A stretch of DNA of 49,618 bases from a virus. Positions 29,471 to 38,628 of this stretch are shown here, one piece after another. A program made the position numbers and the translations under genes. The stretch lies in IMG/VR virus record IMGVR_UViG_3300032087_000961, positions 1 through 49,618 of that record; one strand, given 5' to 3'. Below the pieces are notes generated by a model. That model did no database searches and was not told the origin of the DNA. It worked only from the letters and a program-made list of their open reading frames with translations. Every line of letters begins with the position of its first letter. Position 1 is the first letter of the stretch.

Positions 29471-30945
29471 CTTTTGCCACCTTGACGTGCATCTAATCTC
29501 ATAATCCCAACACGCCAGTCCGTAGCAACATTTCCCTCTACTCTCATGCGTACTTGCCTACCTTGAAACCTTACAGATGTGGGGCTACTCATACTAAAAG
29601 GTCCATACTCACTTTCGGTAGAATTTGGATAAAACCTTGTTTTAAATTTTGCTTGAACATCACCTTGTGTTTTTTCGTCAGGAATAAGCTCTACAACATT
29701 CATTAAATTTTCGCCATTTCCAATTGCTATTGGACCTGTTTCGGCAAAAGGCGTAGAACTATCGTAGTTAAATCCTATTTCATGTTCGTAAAGTACACCA
29801 TTACTTTTAATAAACATTGGATACCTAAATACACCACGATCAACCCCTGCCGTTCTATCTATTGAACCTGTTGTCCAAATATTTTCTGCATAATCATAAG
29901 CAACGTAACGATTACATTCGGTACTGTCTGCGCTTGGATAAAACCACCATATTTCGTTCCATGAAGAATTGACCACCGCACTTACTTTACTGCGTTGATC
30001 TGTGTTAAAATCGGAAAAAATGTAATCACCTACTTCACAAGGCACGTCTTGCACTCTGCCACCAGAGTAATTAAAAAATCCTCGCTGCCCCATCCAGAAT
30101 ACACCATTATCAACAGATACAGCCGCAGCCGCACCTATCAAGCCACATGATGTACCGACACGTTCAAAACCGTACACAAATGGTGGCCCTTGGTATGTCA
30201 TCGTATGAGCATCTTCTGTGGTTAATATTAAAGACTGACCTCTAGTTCGCAAACCTTTTAAAATCACACCATTCGTTTGTATTCTTAAATCGCCAGCTTG
30301 GTTTGTAGCTGCTGCTGTCCAAGTTGTGTTATCTTCCTGGTCAGACCATTGAACTTTTCGTGGATCACCTCCAGCACCAAAACAAACCACAAAACGCTCT
30401 TCCGTAACCATAAAACCAGAACAAGATGTAGGGGCATTAGAAACTTGTGCAGCTTTTGTAGAGTTATTAAGCTGCCATTCGTATAGCTTGCCGTCATCTG
30501 GTGACATGGCTAAAAGATATTCGCCCCAGTTATCTAATGACCAAACTGTAGCTCGTAATATATTTTCGCTGTCAACTCGCGGCAATCCATATTCTTCACG
30601 TCCATAAAAACTAGCTCCATAACCAGTATTTATTGAAGCATCTACTCTACCAGCAGTTAAGCCAACAGGTGTTATATCGGCAGATGTTCCATCAGCTTGT
30701 AAGGCATAAAGTTTATTATATGTACCTGTTGCTAAACGTCTATTTGAGCTGTTATCTTCCCAAGCTATTATTGATCTAGCAACACCATTTATATTTACAC
30801 TTACTCTTTGACGCCATCCACCTATTGGGCGTAAAGAATCTTCATGCCACCTAACTAGATTGACGTCACGCCACCTACCTTGTGCCATGTAATCAGTGCC
30901 ATTTCTGTACTGACCTTTTGGAATTTGCATAGAAATTAAAGGCAT
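29467..30945 (-). CDS. Tail hub / packaged-DNA stabilisation protein (P22 gp10-like)
   Basis: The 492-residue protein has MPLISMQIPKGQYRNGTDYM, then WHEDSLRPIGGWRQRVSVNI and several beta-propeller-like repeats: IIAWEDNSSNRRLATGTYNK, WGEYLLAMSPDDGKLYEWQL and GFMVTEERFVVCFGAGGDPR. The start and the propeller body match podovirus hub proteins. P22 gp10 is about 472 residues and closes the tail below the adaptor. It is followed upstream by the fibre cassette and downstream by ejection and portal genes, as expected for a short tail. The homology is based on architecture. Confidence 0.68.
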   Translation of the reverse strand: MPLISMQIPKGQYRNGTDYMAQGRWRDVNLVRWHEDSLRPIGGWRQRVSVNINGVARSIIAWEDNSSNRRLATGTYNKLYALQADGTSADITPVGLTAGRVDASINTGYGASFYGREEYGLPRVDSENILRATVWSLDNWGEYLLAMSPDDGKLYEWQLNNSTKAAQVSNAPTSCSGFMVTEERFVVCFGAGGDPRKVQWSDQEDNTTWTAAATNQAGDLRIQTNGVILKGLRTRGQSLILTTEDAHTMTYQGPPFVYGFERVGTSCGLIGAAAAVSVDNGVFWMGQRGFFNYSGGRVQDVPCEVGDYIFSDFNTDQRSKVSAVVNSSWNEIWWFYPSADSTECNRYVAYDYAENIWTTGSIDRTAGVDRGVFRYPMFIKSNGVLYEHEIGFNYDSSTPFAETGPIAIGNGENLMNVVELIPDEKTQGDVQAKFKTRFYPNSTESEYGPFSMSSPTSVRFQGRQVRMRVEGNVATDWRVGIMRLDARQGGKR

Positions 30946-30952
30946 CCATCAC

Positions 30953-32410
30953 CTATGTCTTTACTAATAACTCTGTTGCTGAAATGGCAGTCCCTGCCAG
31001 TACACTTGGGCTATCCGCTGTTGTGCTTATCGTTCCATCTGTCTGTACGTAATATTGTTGCCCTGCGGTGAGGCTAGATTGCTCATCATTTACTGCACCA
31101 ATAATATCTACAGTTGCACCCTTGGTGTCAGCTACAGCGCCACCTTTGGACATACCGATATAGTTCTCTGAGGTAATGTTTGTAGAAGTAAAACCTGTTG
31201 TAAACACTCTAGCAGTTCCATAATTACTGTTGTTTGCATCACGATATGCAAGAACAACTTTTTTCTGATCTGCGTCATATGCAACGTCTGGTTCATTAAA
31301 ATTTGTGGAGGTAAAACTTGTAGCGGTTTCAAAAGATACAGAAGTTCCACTTACAGTAGCTGGAATTAAAAAACCTGAATATGGACTTGTAGTTATATTT
31401 CTGTAAACAATAACATGTCTTTGTGCATTAGCATCATAAGCTATTTGACTAGAGTCCGTCATGTTCTCAGCATAAACGGCTGAACTACCAAAAGAAATAG
31501 AAGTTCCGCTAACCGTTCCTACTATCGCTGTACCATAATAATTATTGCCTTCATCCATATATGCAATTAAAACTTTTTGGGCGATAGGATCATAAGATAT
31601 ACCAAAATTATTTGAGTTAGCACTATTAAAAACTACTTCAGTGCCAAAGCTAATATCTGTTCCTGAGACAGTGCCCACTATAGCTGTGCCATAACTACTA
31701 TTAGCTATGTCCCTAAAAGCAATTACCATTTTTTGTGCGTTTGTGTCATATACTATCTCATTCTCATTGGTGCTTCCTCCGCTGTTGTAGGTAACAGCAG
31801 TACCAAAACTGATAGAAGTTCCACTTACAGTTCCTACTCTAGCATTACCTCTGTTTGAGTTACCACCATTTCTACAACAGACGACTACTTTATTGTTCGT
31901 TGAATCATAAGCCAAACCTATATGAGATACCTGTGCCGTAAGAAAATCAGTGGTGCTGCCAAAACTTATAGACGTACCGCTAACCGTCCCTACAATAGCA
32001 ATTCCGTAACCACTGTTACCTTCAAAAGCAAAAACTATTTTTCCTGAATTAGTATCAAAAACAGTTTGGAGGTTATTTATTGCTGAAGTATTGTAAAAAG
32101 TAACAGGCGAACCAAAACTTATACTATCACCAGAAACAGTTCCTACCACTGCTTTGCCATAATTAGAGTCACCACCATCTCTATAACCGACAACTATTTT
32201 GTCATTAGCTGTATCATAAACTACAGATGTAGATGAAGCATTTGCTGATTCGTAAACAACTCCAGAACTAACAGATTGAGTAACAACTGTTTCACTTACA
32301 ACACTCACCGTCCCATCAGAATTTACAATCACTGGCTTACCGCTTGGCAGTGTGCCACTGGCTACCGCTTTAAACTCACCACTTTCTTCAGCACCTATAC
32401 GCTTTAACAT
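30953..32410 (-). CDS. Seven-repeat beta-propeller fibre protein, third paralogue
   Basis: The 485-residue protein starts MLKRIGAEESGEFKAVASGT. It has seven repeats (residues about 57-407) with cores such as YDTNAQKMVIAFRDIANSSY and GTAIVGTVSGTSISFG, and the C-terminal module NITSENYIGMSKGG, QYYVQTDGTIST. The stem ends GVVYESA, which supplies the last strand of blade seven (velcro). Its first codons match the cut gene at the left window edge. It lies directly upstream of the short-tail hub gene, so this copy could belong to the short-tailed phage. Confidence 0.75.
   Translation of the reverse strand: MLKRIGAEESGEFKAVASGTLPSGKPVIVNSDGTVSVVSETVVTQSVSSGVVYESANASSTSVVYDTANDKIVVGYRDGGDSNYGKAVVGTVSGDSISFGSPVTFYNTSAINNLQTVFDTNSGKIVFAFEGNSGYGIAIVGTVSGTSISFGSTTDFLTAQVSHIGLAYDSTNNKVVVCCRNGGNSNRGNARVGTVSGTSISFGTAVTYNSGGSTNENEIVYDTNAQKMVIAFRDIANSSYGTAIVGTVSGTDISFGTEVVFNSANSNNFGISYDPIAQKVLIAYMDEGNNYYGTAIVGTVSGTSISFGSSAVYAENMTDSSQIAYDANAQRHVIVYRNITTSPYSGFLIPATVSGTSVSFETATSFTSTNFNEPDVAYDADQKKVVLAYRDANNSNYGTARVFTTGFTSTNITSENYIGMSKGGAVADTKGATVDIIGAVNDEQSSLTAGQQYYVQTDGTISTTADSPSVLAGTAISATELLVKT
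31190..32242 (-). repeat. Seven-unit propeller repeat array
   Basis: Seven units of about 50-53 codons can be aligned on YD....K.V...R..GNS.YG and VSGTSISFG. The units share protein motifs but vary in codon choice, as in the other two arrays. Confidence 0.78.
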
Positions 32411-32412
32411 AG

Positions 32413-32631
32413 TTACCCTTTCACGATAAGTTTAGTTGCCGATACAGCCGTTCCTGCAAAGACGCTAGGACTATCAGCCGTTGTACCTAGTGTGCCATCC
32501 GTCTGAACGTAGTAGCTTTGCCCTGCCGTTAGTCCTGAGAGGTTGTCGGCTATTGCACCTTGCGTATCTATGATAGCCCCTGCTGTGTCTGCTGCACCAC
32601 TACGAGCTATGCCTATGTAGTTTTCTGAGGT
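32413..32631 (-). repeat. Diverged direct repeat, copy 2
   Basis: This is the counterpart of 19-237. The identity is about 94 percent by eye, higher than in the flanking cassette genes. It continues in both copies through the stop and the start of the next gene (MLKRI). Confidence 0.75.
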
Positions 32632-32766
32632 TAGATTAAGACTAGTAACAACACTGACAGTACCATCACTATGTATAACAACAGCCTTGCCATTAGTTAT
32701 TGCGCCACTAGCTACAGCGTGTTCCTGTCTTGGTAAATTCTGATCATTGCCTATGACACGCAGCAT
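32413..32766 (-). CDS. Propeller-less fibre stem paralogue
   Basis: The 117-residue protein joins the family's N-terminal stem (MLRVIGNDQNLPRQEHAVAS) straight to its C-terminal module (NLTSENYIGIARSGAADTAG, SYYVQTDGTLGTT). The junction is at SVVTS, where the 484-residue paralogue has its seven blades. It is intact, so it is a designed or stable short form and not a frameshifted remnant. The C-terminal 73 codons match 19-237 almost base for base. The propeller appears to be a removable module. Confidence 0.78.
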   Translation of the reverse strand: MLRVIGNDQNLPRQEHAVASGAITNGKAVVIHSDGTVSVVTSLNLTSENYIGIARSGAADTAGAIIDTQGAIADNLSGLTAGQSYYVQTDGTLGTTADSPSVFAGTAVSATKLIVKG

Positions 32767-32771
32767 TATTG

Positions 32772-33035
32772 TTACTCTCCGTCATCCTCTGAAGGGTCTA
32801 CCCAATCAGGATTAGCTGACCAGGTTGTGCCGTCAAAGAAATACTTGTTGCCTGTCCAATCGTTGGGTGCGTTGGTGACATTGTCAGTCACTGTAACTGT
32901 GGTACTATTGAGGTCAGCAATAATAAACTGGGCTGGATCACCTACAGTTATTTCGGTTGCCGTTGCAGTTATTGTTACATCATCAGCAAGTAAATATTTG
33001 CTCAGACCTGTTGATGTTTCCACAATAGTTTTCAT
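32772..33035 (-). CDS. Small fibre-cassette protein, second copy
   Basis: The 87-residue protein has the same start (MKTIVETSTGLSKYLLADDV) and layout as 1480-1746, with about 85 percent DNA identity by eye. The acidic tail differs (DPSEDDGE). It is the second member of the siphovirus-side fibre cassette. Function unknown. Confidence 0.7.
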   Translation of the reverse strand: MKTIVETSTGLSKYLLADDVTITATATEITVGDPAQFIIADLNSTTVTVTDNVTNAPNDWTGNKYFFDGTTWSANPDWVDPSEDDGE

Positions 33036-33049
33036 CTTCTAATCCTTTA

Positions 33050-33412
33050 TCAATTATCATCAATTTCTTCATAAGAACATACAGCAGATAAATCGCCAGC
33101 TACACTTGCTTGAATTTTTAGTATATCACTTTCTAATAAATACAAGCCCATGTTTTTATCTATTGGCAATAAAGAACTACCAGCAGAAACTGTAATATTT
33201 TTGGCTATGTAATAATCTACACTTGAGCGAGTTATCCATACAGATATATCAGCAGAGTTAGTACCATCTATATTTGCTATGATAAGTGAATTTATTTTAA
33301 GTAACTTATTTGATGCAGCGGTAAGTAAGCTAACTGCACTAGCAGCAACATCAGCATCTAAAGCTGTATTGGCATAAATGCTACTTACCGAAACTATATT
33401 TGGATTTGCCAT
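33050..33412 (-). CDS. Conserved fibre-cassette protein (MANPN family), second copy
   Basis: The 120-residue protein (MANPNIVSVSSIYANTALDA) is the homologue of 3252-3614. Eleven residues differ by hand alignment, mostly conservative. In this cassette it is followed directly by the MKTIV gene, without the extra propeller gene that lies between them on the left. This shows that propeller genes can be gained or lost in the cassette. Confidence 0.72.
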   Translation of the reverse strand: MANPNIVSVSSIYANTALDADVAASAVSLLTAASNKLLKINSLIIANIDGTNSADISVWITRSSVDYYIAKNITVSAGSSLLPIDKNMGLYLLESDILKIQASVAGDLSAVCSYEEIDDN

Positions 33413-33427
33413 GCAAAAACTCCTTTA

Positions 33428-33775
33428 TTATCCAAATACCATAGCAAAAGCTATAGCTTGTCCAGTTGTTGCAGCTTGACTAATATCAGTAGCCGTTGCG
33501 GTAATCATTACTTTAGCCGCGCCAGCAAGAGTAATAGCATTATCACTGTTACTGCTTTCAGAAACCGTTCTGGTTAATGTAGTTCCACTATGAGTATATA
33601 CACCAGTGCCAATTTCAAAATTACTACCTTCTTCTATCAGGTAACGTACCGTGTCACCATCAGAAACACCGCCACCAGCAAATGTTTGATAACCACTTTC
33701 CGCTGATCCAAGCGTAATAGTGCCAGTTCCAGTTGTGGCCGTAGCAACCTTTACCCGATTTGCTAAAACAACCAT
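33428..33775 (-). CDS. Fibre protein with shared AMVFG tail
   Basis: The 115-residue protein starts [20 protein letters not shown] and contains [20 protein letters not shown] and [20 protein letters not shown], a phage fibre beta motif (YLIEDG...WEIG.GVYT) that I have often seen next to tail-tip genes. Its last 14 residues ([14 protein letters not shown]) match the end of 3630-3860 with two changes, although the rest differs. It is a mosaic fibre protein. Confidence 0.65.
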   Translation of the reverse strand: MVVLANRVKVATATTGTGTITLGSAESGYQTFAGGGVSDGDTVRYLIEEGSNFEIGTGVYTHSGTTLTRTVSESSNSDNAITLAGAAKVMITATATDISQAATTGQAIAFAMVFG

Positions 33776-33783
33776 GTTTCACC

Positions 33784-34221
33784 TTATGCTAACTGAATCA
33801 CACCATTAGACGCTGAGAAATCAACTGTTAAGCTATCACCATCATTAAGTGTTAGAGATGATCCATAATCATAATATCCTATTAATGGATCGGCTGGTGT
33901 GGTTACAGTATCATCAAATATGTAAACATATCTAAATGGGCCTGTAGAACCGCCAGAAGAAGTAAGCGTTAAATCAGCAAGAACAAGCTTATATGTACCG
34001 CTTGTTTGACTAGATGATGATGTGGTTACATTTCTAGATGATAAATTAGTATATGATACTTGTGTAACATTACCTAATATACCGTTTCCATCTGCTGAAG
34101 GATCAGAACTTTCTGAAGATGGTGCTGTATTTGATAAAGCAATAGCAATCTGATCGCTTTCTAAATCCATGTTGTGAACTGCATTTTTCACAAAGTCATT
34201 AATCTTATTAAATGTTGCCAT
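33784..34221 (-). CDS. Tail/fibre-associated beta protein
   Basis: The 145-residue protein starts MATFNKINDFVKNAVHNMDL and contains IAIALSNTAPSSESSDPSAD and LTLNDGDSLTVDFSASNGVI. It has the same overall plan as 4520-4906 and similar proteins near siphovirus tail tips. It is probably a minor tail protein that links the tip to the fibre cassette. The 66 bases upstream hold two AATGCGTT copies and an AACTCC/GGAGTT pair, with no clear promoter. Confidence 0.62.
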   Translation of the reverse strand: MATFNKINDFVKNAVHNMDLESDQIAIALSNTAPSSESSDPSADGNGILGNVTQVSYTNLSSRNVTTSSSSQTSGTYKLVLADLTLTSSGGSTGPFRYVYIFDDTVTTPADPLIGYYDYGSSLTLNDGDSLTVDFSASNGVIQLA

Positions 34222-34287
34222 TTTGGGAACTCCATTTTTTTAGCATATGCAAACGCATTGTAACGCATTTTTTCGGAGTTGCAAAGT

Positions 34288-34677
34288 CTAGGATGGTTTA
34301 TCTGGAAAATTTGGATTACCTGGATCACTTGTATTTGACGGCAAGTCTCTTAGCGTTTGACGATATGTAGCCCATTCAGCTTTTTTACTATCACTTAAAG
34401 GGCTGTCTAAAGTTTGCGTCCAATCAGATTGACTTAGTAGATTATTACGCTCTGATCGGACGTCTTCCATCAATGTTTCATTACGTTCGTCATCTGTTTC
34501 TGCTATGCACAATCCATCTACAACTTTAACATATTTAACAGAATTACTATCATTTGGAGCAGCAATTTTTGACATTATTCCGATTTCATTTGCTGCTATT
34601 AAATTATCTGCTTCAGCCTCAGTTTTAAACTTTGAGACAATATAACCGCCATTATTCAAATAAACAAAATAATTCAT
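34288..34677 (-). CDS. Phage tail-fibre assembly / TAC-like protein
   Basis: The 129-residue protein has a short beta start (MNYFVYLNNGGYIVSKFKTE). The C-terminal signature RNNLLSQSDWTQTLDSPLSD, followed by KKAEWATYRQTLRDLPSNTS, belongs to the phage_tail_APC family (PF16778, from memory) of fibre-associated proteins. It overlaps the J-like gene by 4 bases. Confidence 0.75.
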   Translation of the reverse strand: MNYFVYLNNGGYIVSKFKTEAEADNLIAANEIGIMSKIAAPNDSNSVKYVKVVDGLCIAETDDERNETLMEDVRSERNNLLSQSDWTQTLDSPLSDSKKAEWATYRQTLRDLPSNTSDPGNPNFPDKPS

Positions 34678-37637
34678 TGTATCACCGCTATTGCAAAAGC
34701 ACTTCCATTGACTGCAAATCTTCTCGCACTAGTCGCTGTCATGGATACACTAACTGATGTTCCACTAGACGAAATACCTTTTAAGTGAGTTAGATTAGTT
34801 TGATGCGGCACAAAACCAAGTGCATGGGAAGTGCCGCCAACATTCAAGGTTATATCTGCTTGATATGGATTACTGCTTGTGCTGGAAGTTTGCTCTATCC
34901 GTCCAGAAAAACCAACTATTACGGCTGACCCACTTGTTAATCCTGACAACGTTACTGAAAAAATCGTTTGATTATATATTTGGGAACTCCCAATGTAAGT
35001 ATAGCTTACATCGGTGGTGTTTATATCAGCGATACCAGCACCAATAAATCTCGCAGCACTAATAGTACCAGCAGTTATCTTATCAGCACTTAAATCATTA
35101 ATTTTAGCGTTGGTAATTAGTGCATCATTTATTTGTGCTGCACTTGTAATAATACCTGACGTACTGAGCAAACCACCCGTAATTGTATTAGCTGCAATCT
35201 CATTGCCTGTAATTGTACCAGCTTGAATATTTGTGGCTGTAACTGCATTGGCCGCAAGTTTTGGTGTAGATATTGCACCATCAGCTATCTCAGTTGCAGT
35301 AATAGTACCAGCCCCTACATCAGCAACTATTTCAGCCCAAGCTGAACCCGTCCAATGATATAATTTGTTATCACTAGTGAGAAAAACTTGCTGGTTTACA
35401 TAATCACCAGATGCTGGAAGTGAACTAACTGGTTCAATAATGTCTAAACCAGCATCTATAAAAATCTGTCTGATACCATTTTCAAAATCAGCATCATCTA
35501 AATATGTAGTAGTAGCAGAAACACCAGAAGTAAAAGCCGATTTATTACCAGAATAATCAACTGATTTAAGAAAGTAATACCTAGTCTGATTTAAGCCTAA
35601 ATTCGTTCTAGTAAAAGTATCTCCACCAGACGTACCAACCAATGTTGACCCAGATGAATTATTGACAGTATTTTCGTAGATTTCTACAAAATTTAAATCA
35701 GCGTCTGCTGGATTTGTCCAATCAATAGTAATAAATTTAAAACCACCAGTAGCAGATATAGAAGTTGGAACGGCTGGTGCAGTCGTATCACCGCCACCAG
35801 TAAATAGAACTGTAGAATATGCCCCTTTATTACCTTGTGAACCTACAGCCCTAACCCTGATAGTGTACTGAACACCGTCAACTAATGGGGAAACTTCAAT
35901 ACTATTTTCTATTGTAGTAGTCGAATTATAAACGCTATCTGCTACAGCTTTCCATTCAACTTCATAATGATCTACAAATTTATTATTTACAGCCGTCCAG
36001 GATAATATGACGGAATTTATAAAAGTGCCATCACTAGTTGTTCTACCGCCACCAGATGCAGTAAGATTATTTATAGCTAAACCGTCAAAGACATTTGGTA
36101 AAACAGTATTATCTTTCTCAAAGTCTGTTTCTTCTGCTGACCAGCTAAAGACGCTTTGGGTTAGCTCCCTAAGTGTCATATTTACGATTAATTCGCCTGT
36201 ATCCTTGAACGCAAAAGCCCATCGCTGCACCTCAAACGTCTTAGCACTAAATCCTAGTCTAGAATTAGTAATGCTAATTACATCACCAACTTGAACGCCT
36301 AAAGCCCGTAAACCAAAATCAGCAGTAATGGTAAGCTGCTGTCTATTTCTATATAAAGCAATTTTGGCAATACGTTGCGCCATAGAATGACTAGACGTCA
36401 TGGGTAATCTAATATCAGCAGAACTTTCTATGCCACCGTCAGCAGTGATAAAAGTAGATGATTTGACTTCTGTATAATCAGTTTCTTGCCAGTTACTACC
36501 AGCGCCACGCCATGTACCTTTAACAATATTGAAATTATCACGCCTACTATGACGTGTACTAACTTCTATATTTGATCTTAAATCATCTTCATCAAACGTC
36601 TTAACTGATGCAGTCCAAGCTGCTGCTTTCATTCTCCACTCACCTTGAGCAAACCATAACAAGCCACCCATTGAACGGGCTAGGGTATCCAGTATATCTT
36701 TGGGCTGTGAAGAAGTTACAAATGAGCCATTAGTTTCATATCGGTTTTCAGTGCCTGATCCAGCTAGTGTAACATTCTCATCACATATGTTTGCCGCTGT
36801 AGAAACTAAAGTGTCATCAATTTCACTGGCGTTTGCGTCCAAACCATATCCAGAAAATAGATAATCCCGTAGACATAAGGCTGAATTAGCTGACCAGCCA
36901 GTTGTAGATGTTCTAGGATCATAGACCTTTTTCCCTCTCACTAAGGCCGTAAAAACTGGCTGACCTGTTGGAAATACATCAGCGTCATATTTAAGCCTGA
37001 CATAAATATAAGCTATTCCTGACAGCTTGTGGTCAGTTGTCCAAAGACCATCACTTTCACTTACTAAATCACTATCAGCTGATTGCGCTGCTGTCCCAAC
37101 ATGCGTATTAACCCTAACAAAGCCATTATATCTTGTTGTGGTATTGCTATCAGGATCAGTAGCGTTTGTTACTTCACCATCACCATCAAGCGTCAATTCC
37201 CATTCATCCAGATATATCTTTTGGAAGCTATCTACTTCATGGCCAGCTACGGCAATAACTTTATGCAAATATAAATTATCGTCAGTTGCTTCTGTATATA
37301 CAACAACACCACCAACCTTAGTTTCACCGTATATTATTTGATGTGGCGCTGCTGGGTTTACTGCATTTACATCATATCCACGACCAGCATCACCAAGAGA
37401 CGGTTTTGGTGTAAGAGCATTAAGAGCAAAGCCAATAGCTGCATTTATAAGAAATTGTCTAGCAAATGTGCTGAATACAAATGAAGTGGTAAAATATGCT
37501 GTTGTTGTTGCAGCCGCGCTAATTCCAGCAATAGCAATATTTATTGGGTCTTGGGGAATATCTCTTTGGAATGACTTAGGGCCGAATGGCATCTGGTCTA
37601 AAAATGACTTGCTTTTATATAATGCTCGTAAAGTCAT
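34674..37637 (-). CDS. Tail tip / central fibre protein (gpJ-like) with FN3 domains
   Basis: I choose ATG 37637, coupled as TAATG with the NlpC-like gene, giving 987 residues. The N-terminus has NAVNPAAPHQIIYGETKVGG, VVVYTEATDDNLYLHKVIAV and GHEVDSFQKIYLDEWELTLD, which is the lambda J hub pattern. The middle has ADIRLPMTSSHSMAQRIAKI. Two FN3-type domains lie at about 535-730 (HYEVEWKAVADSVYNS, PTSISATGGFKFITIDWTNP). The C-terminal coil repeats AISTPKLAANAVTATNIQAG. It forms the tail tip and host contact of the siphovirus half. Confidence 0.88.
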   Translation of the reverse strand: MTLRALYKSKSFLDQMPFGPKSFQRDIPQDPINIAIAGISAAATTTAYFTTSFVFSTFARQFLINAAIGFALNALTPKPSLGDAGRGYDVNAVNPAAPHQIIYGETKVGGVVVYTEATDDNLYLHKVIAVAGHEVDSFQKIYLDEWELTLDGDGEVTNATDPDSNTTTRYNGFVRVNTHVGTAAQSADSDLVSESDGLWTTDHKLSGIAYIYVRLKYDADVFPTGQPVFTALVRGKKVYDPRTSTTGWSANSALCLRDYLFSGYGLDANASEIDDTLVSTAANICDENVTLAGSGTENRYETNGSFVTSSQPKDILDTLARSMGGLLWFAQGEWRMKAAAWTASVKTFDEDDLRSNIEVSTRHSRRDNFNIVKGTWRGAGSNWQETDYTEVKSSTFITADGGIESSADIRLPMTSSHSMAQRIAKIALYRNRQQLTITADFGLRALGVQVGDVISITNSRLGFSAKTFEVQRWAFAFKDTGELIVNMTLRELTQSVFSWSAEETDFEKDNTVLPNVFDGLAINNLTASGGGRTTSDGTFINSVILSWTAVNNKFVDHYEVEWKAVADSVYNSTTTIENSIEVSPLVDGVQYTIRVRAVGSQGNKGAYSTVLFTGGGDTTAPAVPTSISATGGFKFITIDWTNPADADLNFVEIYENTVNNSSGSTLVGTSGGDTFTRTNLGLNQTRYYFLKSVDYSGNKSAFTSGVSATTTYLDDADFENGIRQIFIDAGLDIIEPVSSLPASGDYVNQQVFLTSDNKLYHWTGSAWAEIVADVGAGTITATEIADGAISTPKLAANAVTATNIQAGTITGNEIAANTITGGLLSTSGIITSAAQINDALITNAKINDLSADKITAGTISAARFIGAGIADINTTDVSYTYIGSSQIYNQTIFSVTLSGLTSGSAVIVGFSGRIEQTSSTSSNPYQADITLNVGGTSHALGFVPHQTNLTHLKGISSSGTSVSVSMTATSARRFAVNGSAFAIAVIQ

Positions 37638-38068
37638 TATGTGACACTCCAAAATATATCAGGCTTTTCTGTAGGTAAGAATACCAAACCTTTGTCGCCA
37701 ACAAAAGCCGCTAAATCAGACACTACCACACCAAGCGCAATCGGTAAAACTACTTTATCTTCACCCATATCACGGCCAACGATAGTGCCTCTAGGTGGAT
37801 ATTCTGTATATATTCTGGTCAATCTGCTATCTACAGCATCAAGAAAATCTTTGTATTCTGATCGTGTATTGAATTTTCTATATTCTACCAAAGCATTTTT
37901 TGCACTGTCGTATCTGTGTAAATACTCATCACAAAAACCGCTTCCTATCTGCATCTGAACACACGTATTAGCAAAAGTTAAACAATCGTGATAGCCCCAC
38001 TCAAAAGGCTCATCTTGCACTGTTTCTATATAATCAAATAATCTTTTATCCCAATCTACCAACTTCAT
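37637..38068 (-). CDS. NlpC/P60-like tail-tip protein (DUF6950-like)
   Basis: The 143-residue protein has the catalytic-type motif FEWGYHDCLTFANTCVQMQI with the cysteine at about 29, and later VVSDLAAFVGDKGLVFLPTE. The same motif is found in small cysteine-peptidase-like tail proteins, equivalent in place to lambda gpK. A role in tail-tip assembly or local peptidoglycan cutting is inferred. It overlaps the next upstream gene by 4 bases. Confidence 0.78.
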   Translation of the reverse strand: MKLVDWDKRLFDYIETVQDEPFEWGYHDCLTFANTCVQMQIGSGFCDEYLHRYDSAKNALVEYRKFNTRSEYKDFLDAVDSRLTRIYTEYPPRGTIVGRDMGEDKVVLPIALGVVVSDLAAFVGDKGLVFLPTEKPDIFWSVT

Positions 38069-38628
38069 TCACTGGTTTTGCCCCAAGCTACTACTTTATT
38101 TTGCAAACTATCGACAAACTGTAACCCTTTATCAGTTGTCACACCTAAACCTGATAATCTTGCTTGTTGGCTTTGATCTGTAAAACGTAAAACTCTAGGA
38201 CGTTCTAAATCTACTAATCTATTTTCTACAGTCAGGGTTACAGTGCAAGTATCTGGCCCTTCATCAATTACCATTTGATCCATGAAGCCCTGAAATACTT
38301 CTGAGCTATCACCGCCTACAATACCGAAATAAATAGTGCATAGACGGCCCTGATAAGCCTCAGTAAGTGCATCTGATAGGATTGATGAAGGTATACCGCT
38401 TAAAACCAATGTAGCACCTTTAGCGGCTATCTCAGCCGTTTCTTCAATATTGCTGATAGAAAGTAAAGTACCAGCCCCAGTGTATGTATTAGAGCTAATA
38501 GTTAAGTCACCAACACCCGTCCAAAGCCTAAGGTTTCCACCGTCAAAAGCCAAATCAACAGCCATGTAAGGTTGTACAACTTCACCGTCTAAAGCAGTTG
38601 TAATTGACGATTGTAAGTCTCTTGACAT
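38065..38628 (-). CDS. Minor tail protein (tail-tip component)
   Basis: The 187-residue protein begins MSRDLQSSITTALDGEVVQP. It has LRLWTGVGDLTISSNTYTGA, LSISNIEETAEIAAKGATLV and GIPSSILSDALTEAYQGRLC. This LW-G-G-L-----Y-GAG...I....E....A pattern is common in alphaproteobacterial phage tail-tip proteins (DUF2163-like position). It precedes the NlpC-like gene as in lambda L-K order. The exact role is unknown. Confidence 0.68.
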   Translation of the reverse strand: MSRDLQSSITTALDGEVVQPYMAVDLAFDGGNLRLWTGVGDLTISSNTYTGAGTLLSISNIEETAEIAAKGATLVLSGIPSSILSDALTEAYQGRLCTIYFGIVGGDSSEVFQGFMDQMVIDEGPDTCTVTLTVENRLVDLERPRVLRFTDQSQQARLSGLGVTTDKGLQFVDSLQNKVVAWGKTSE

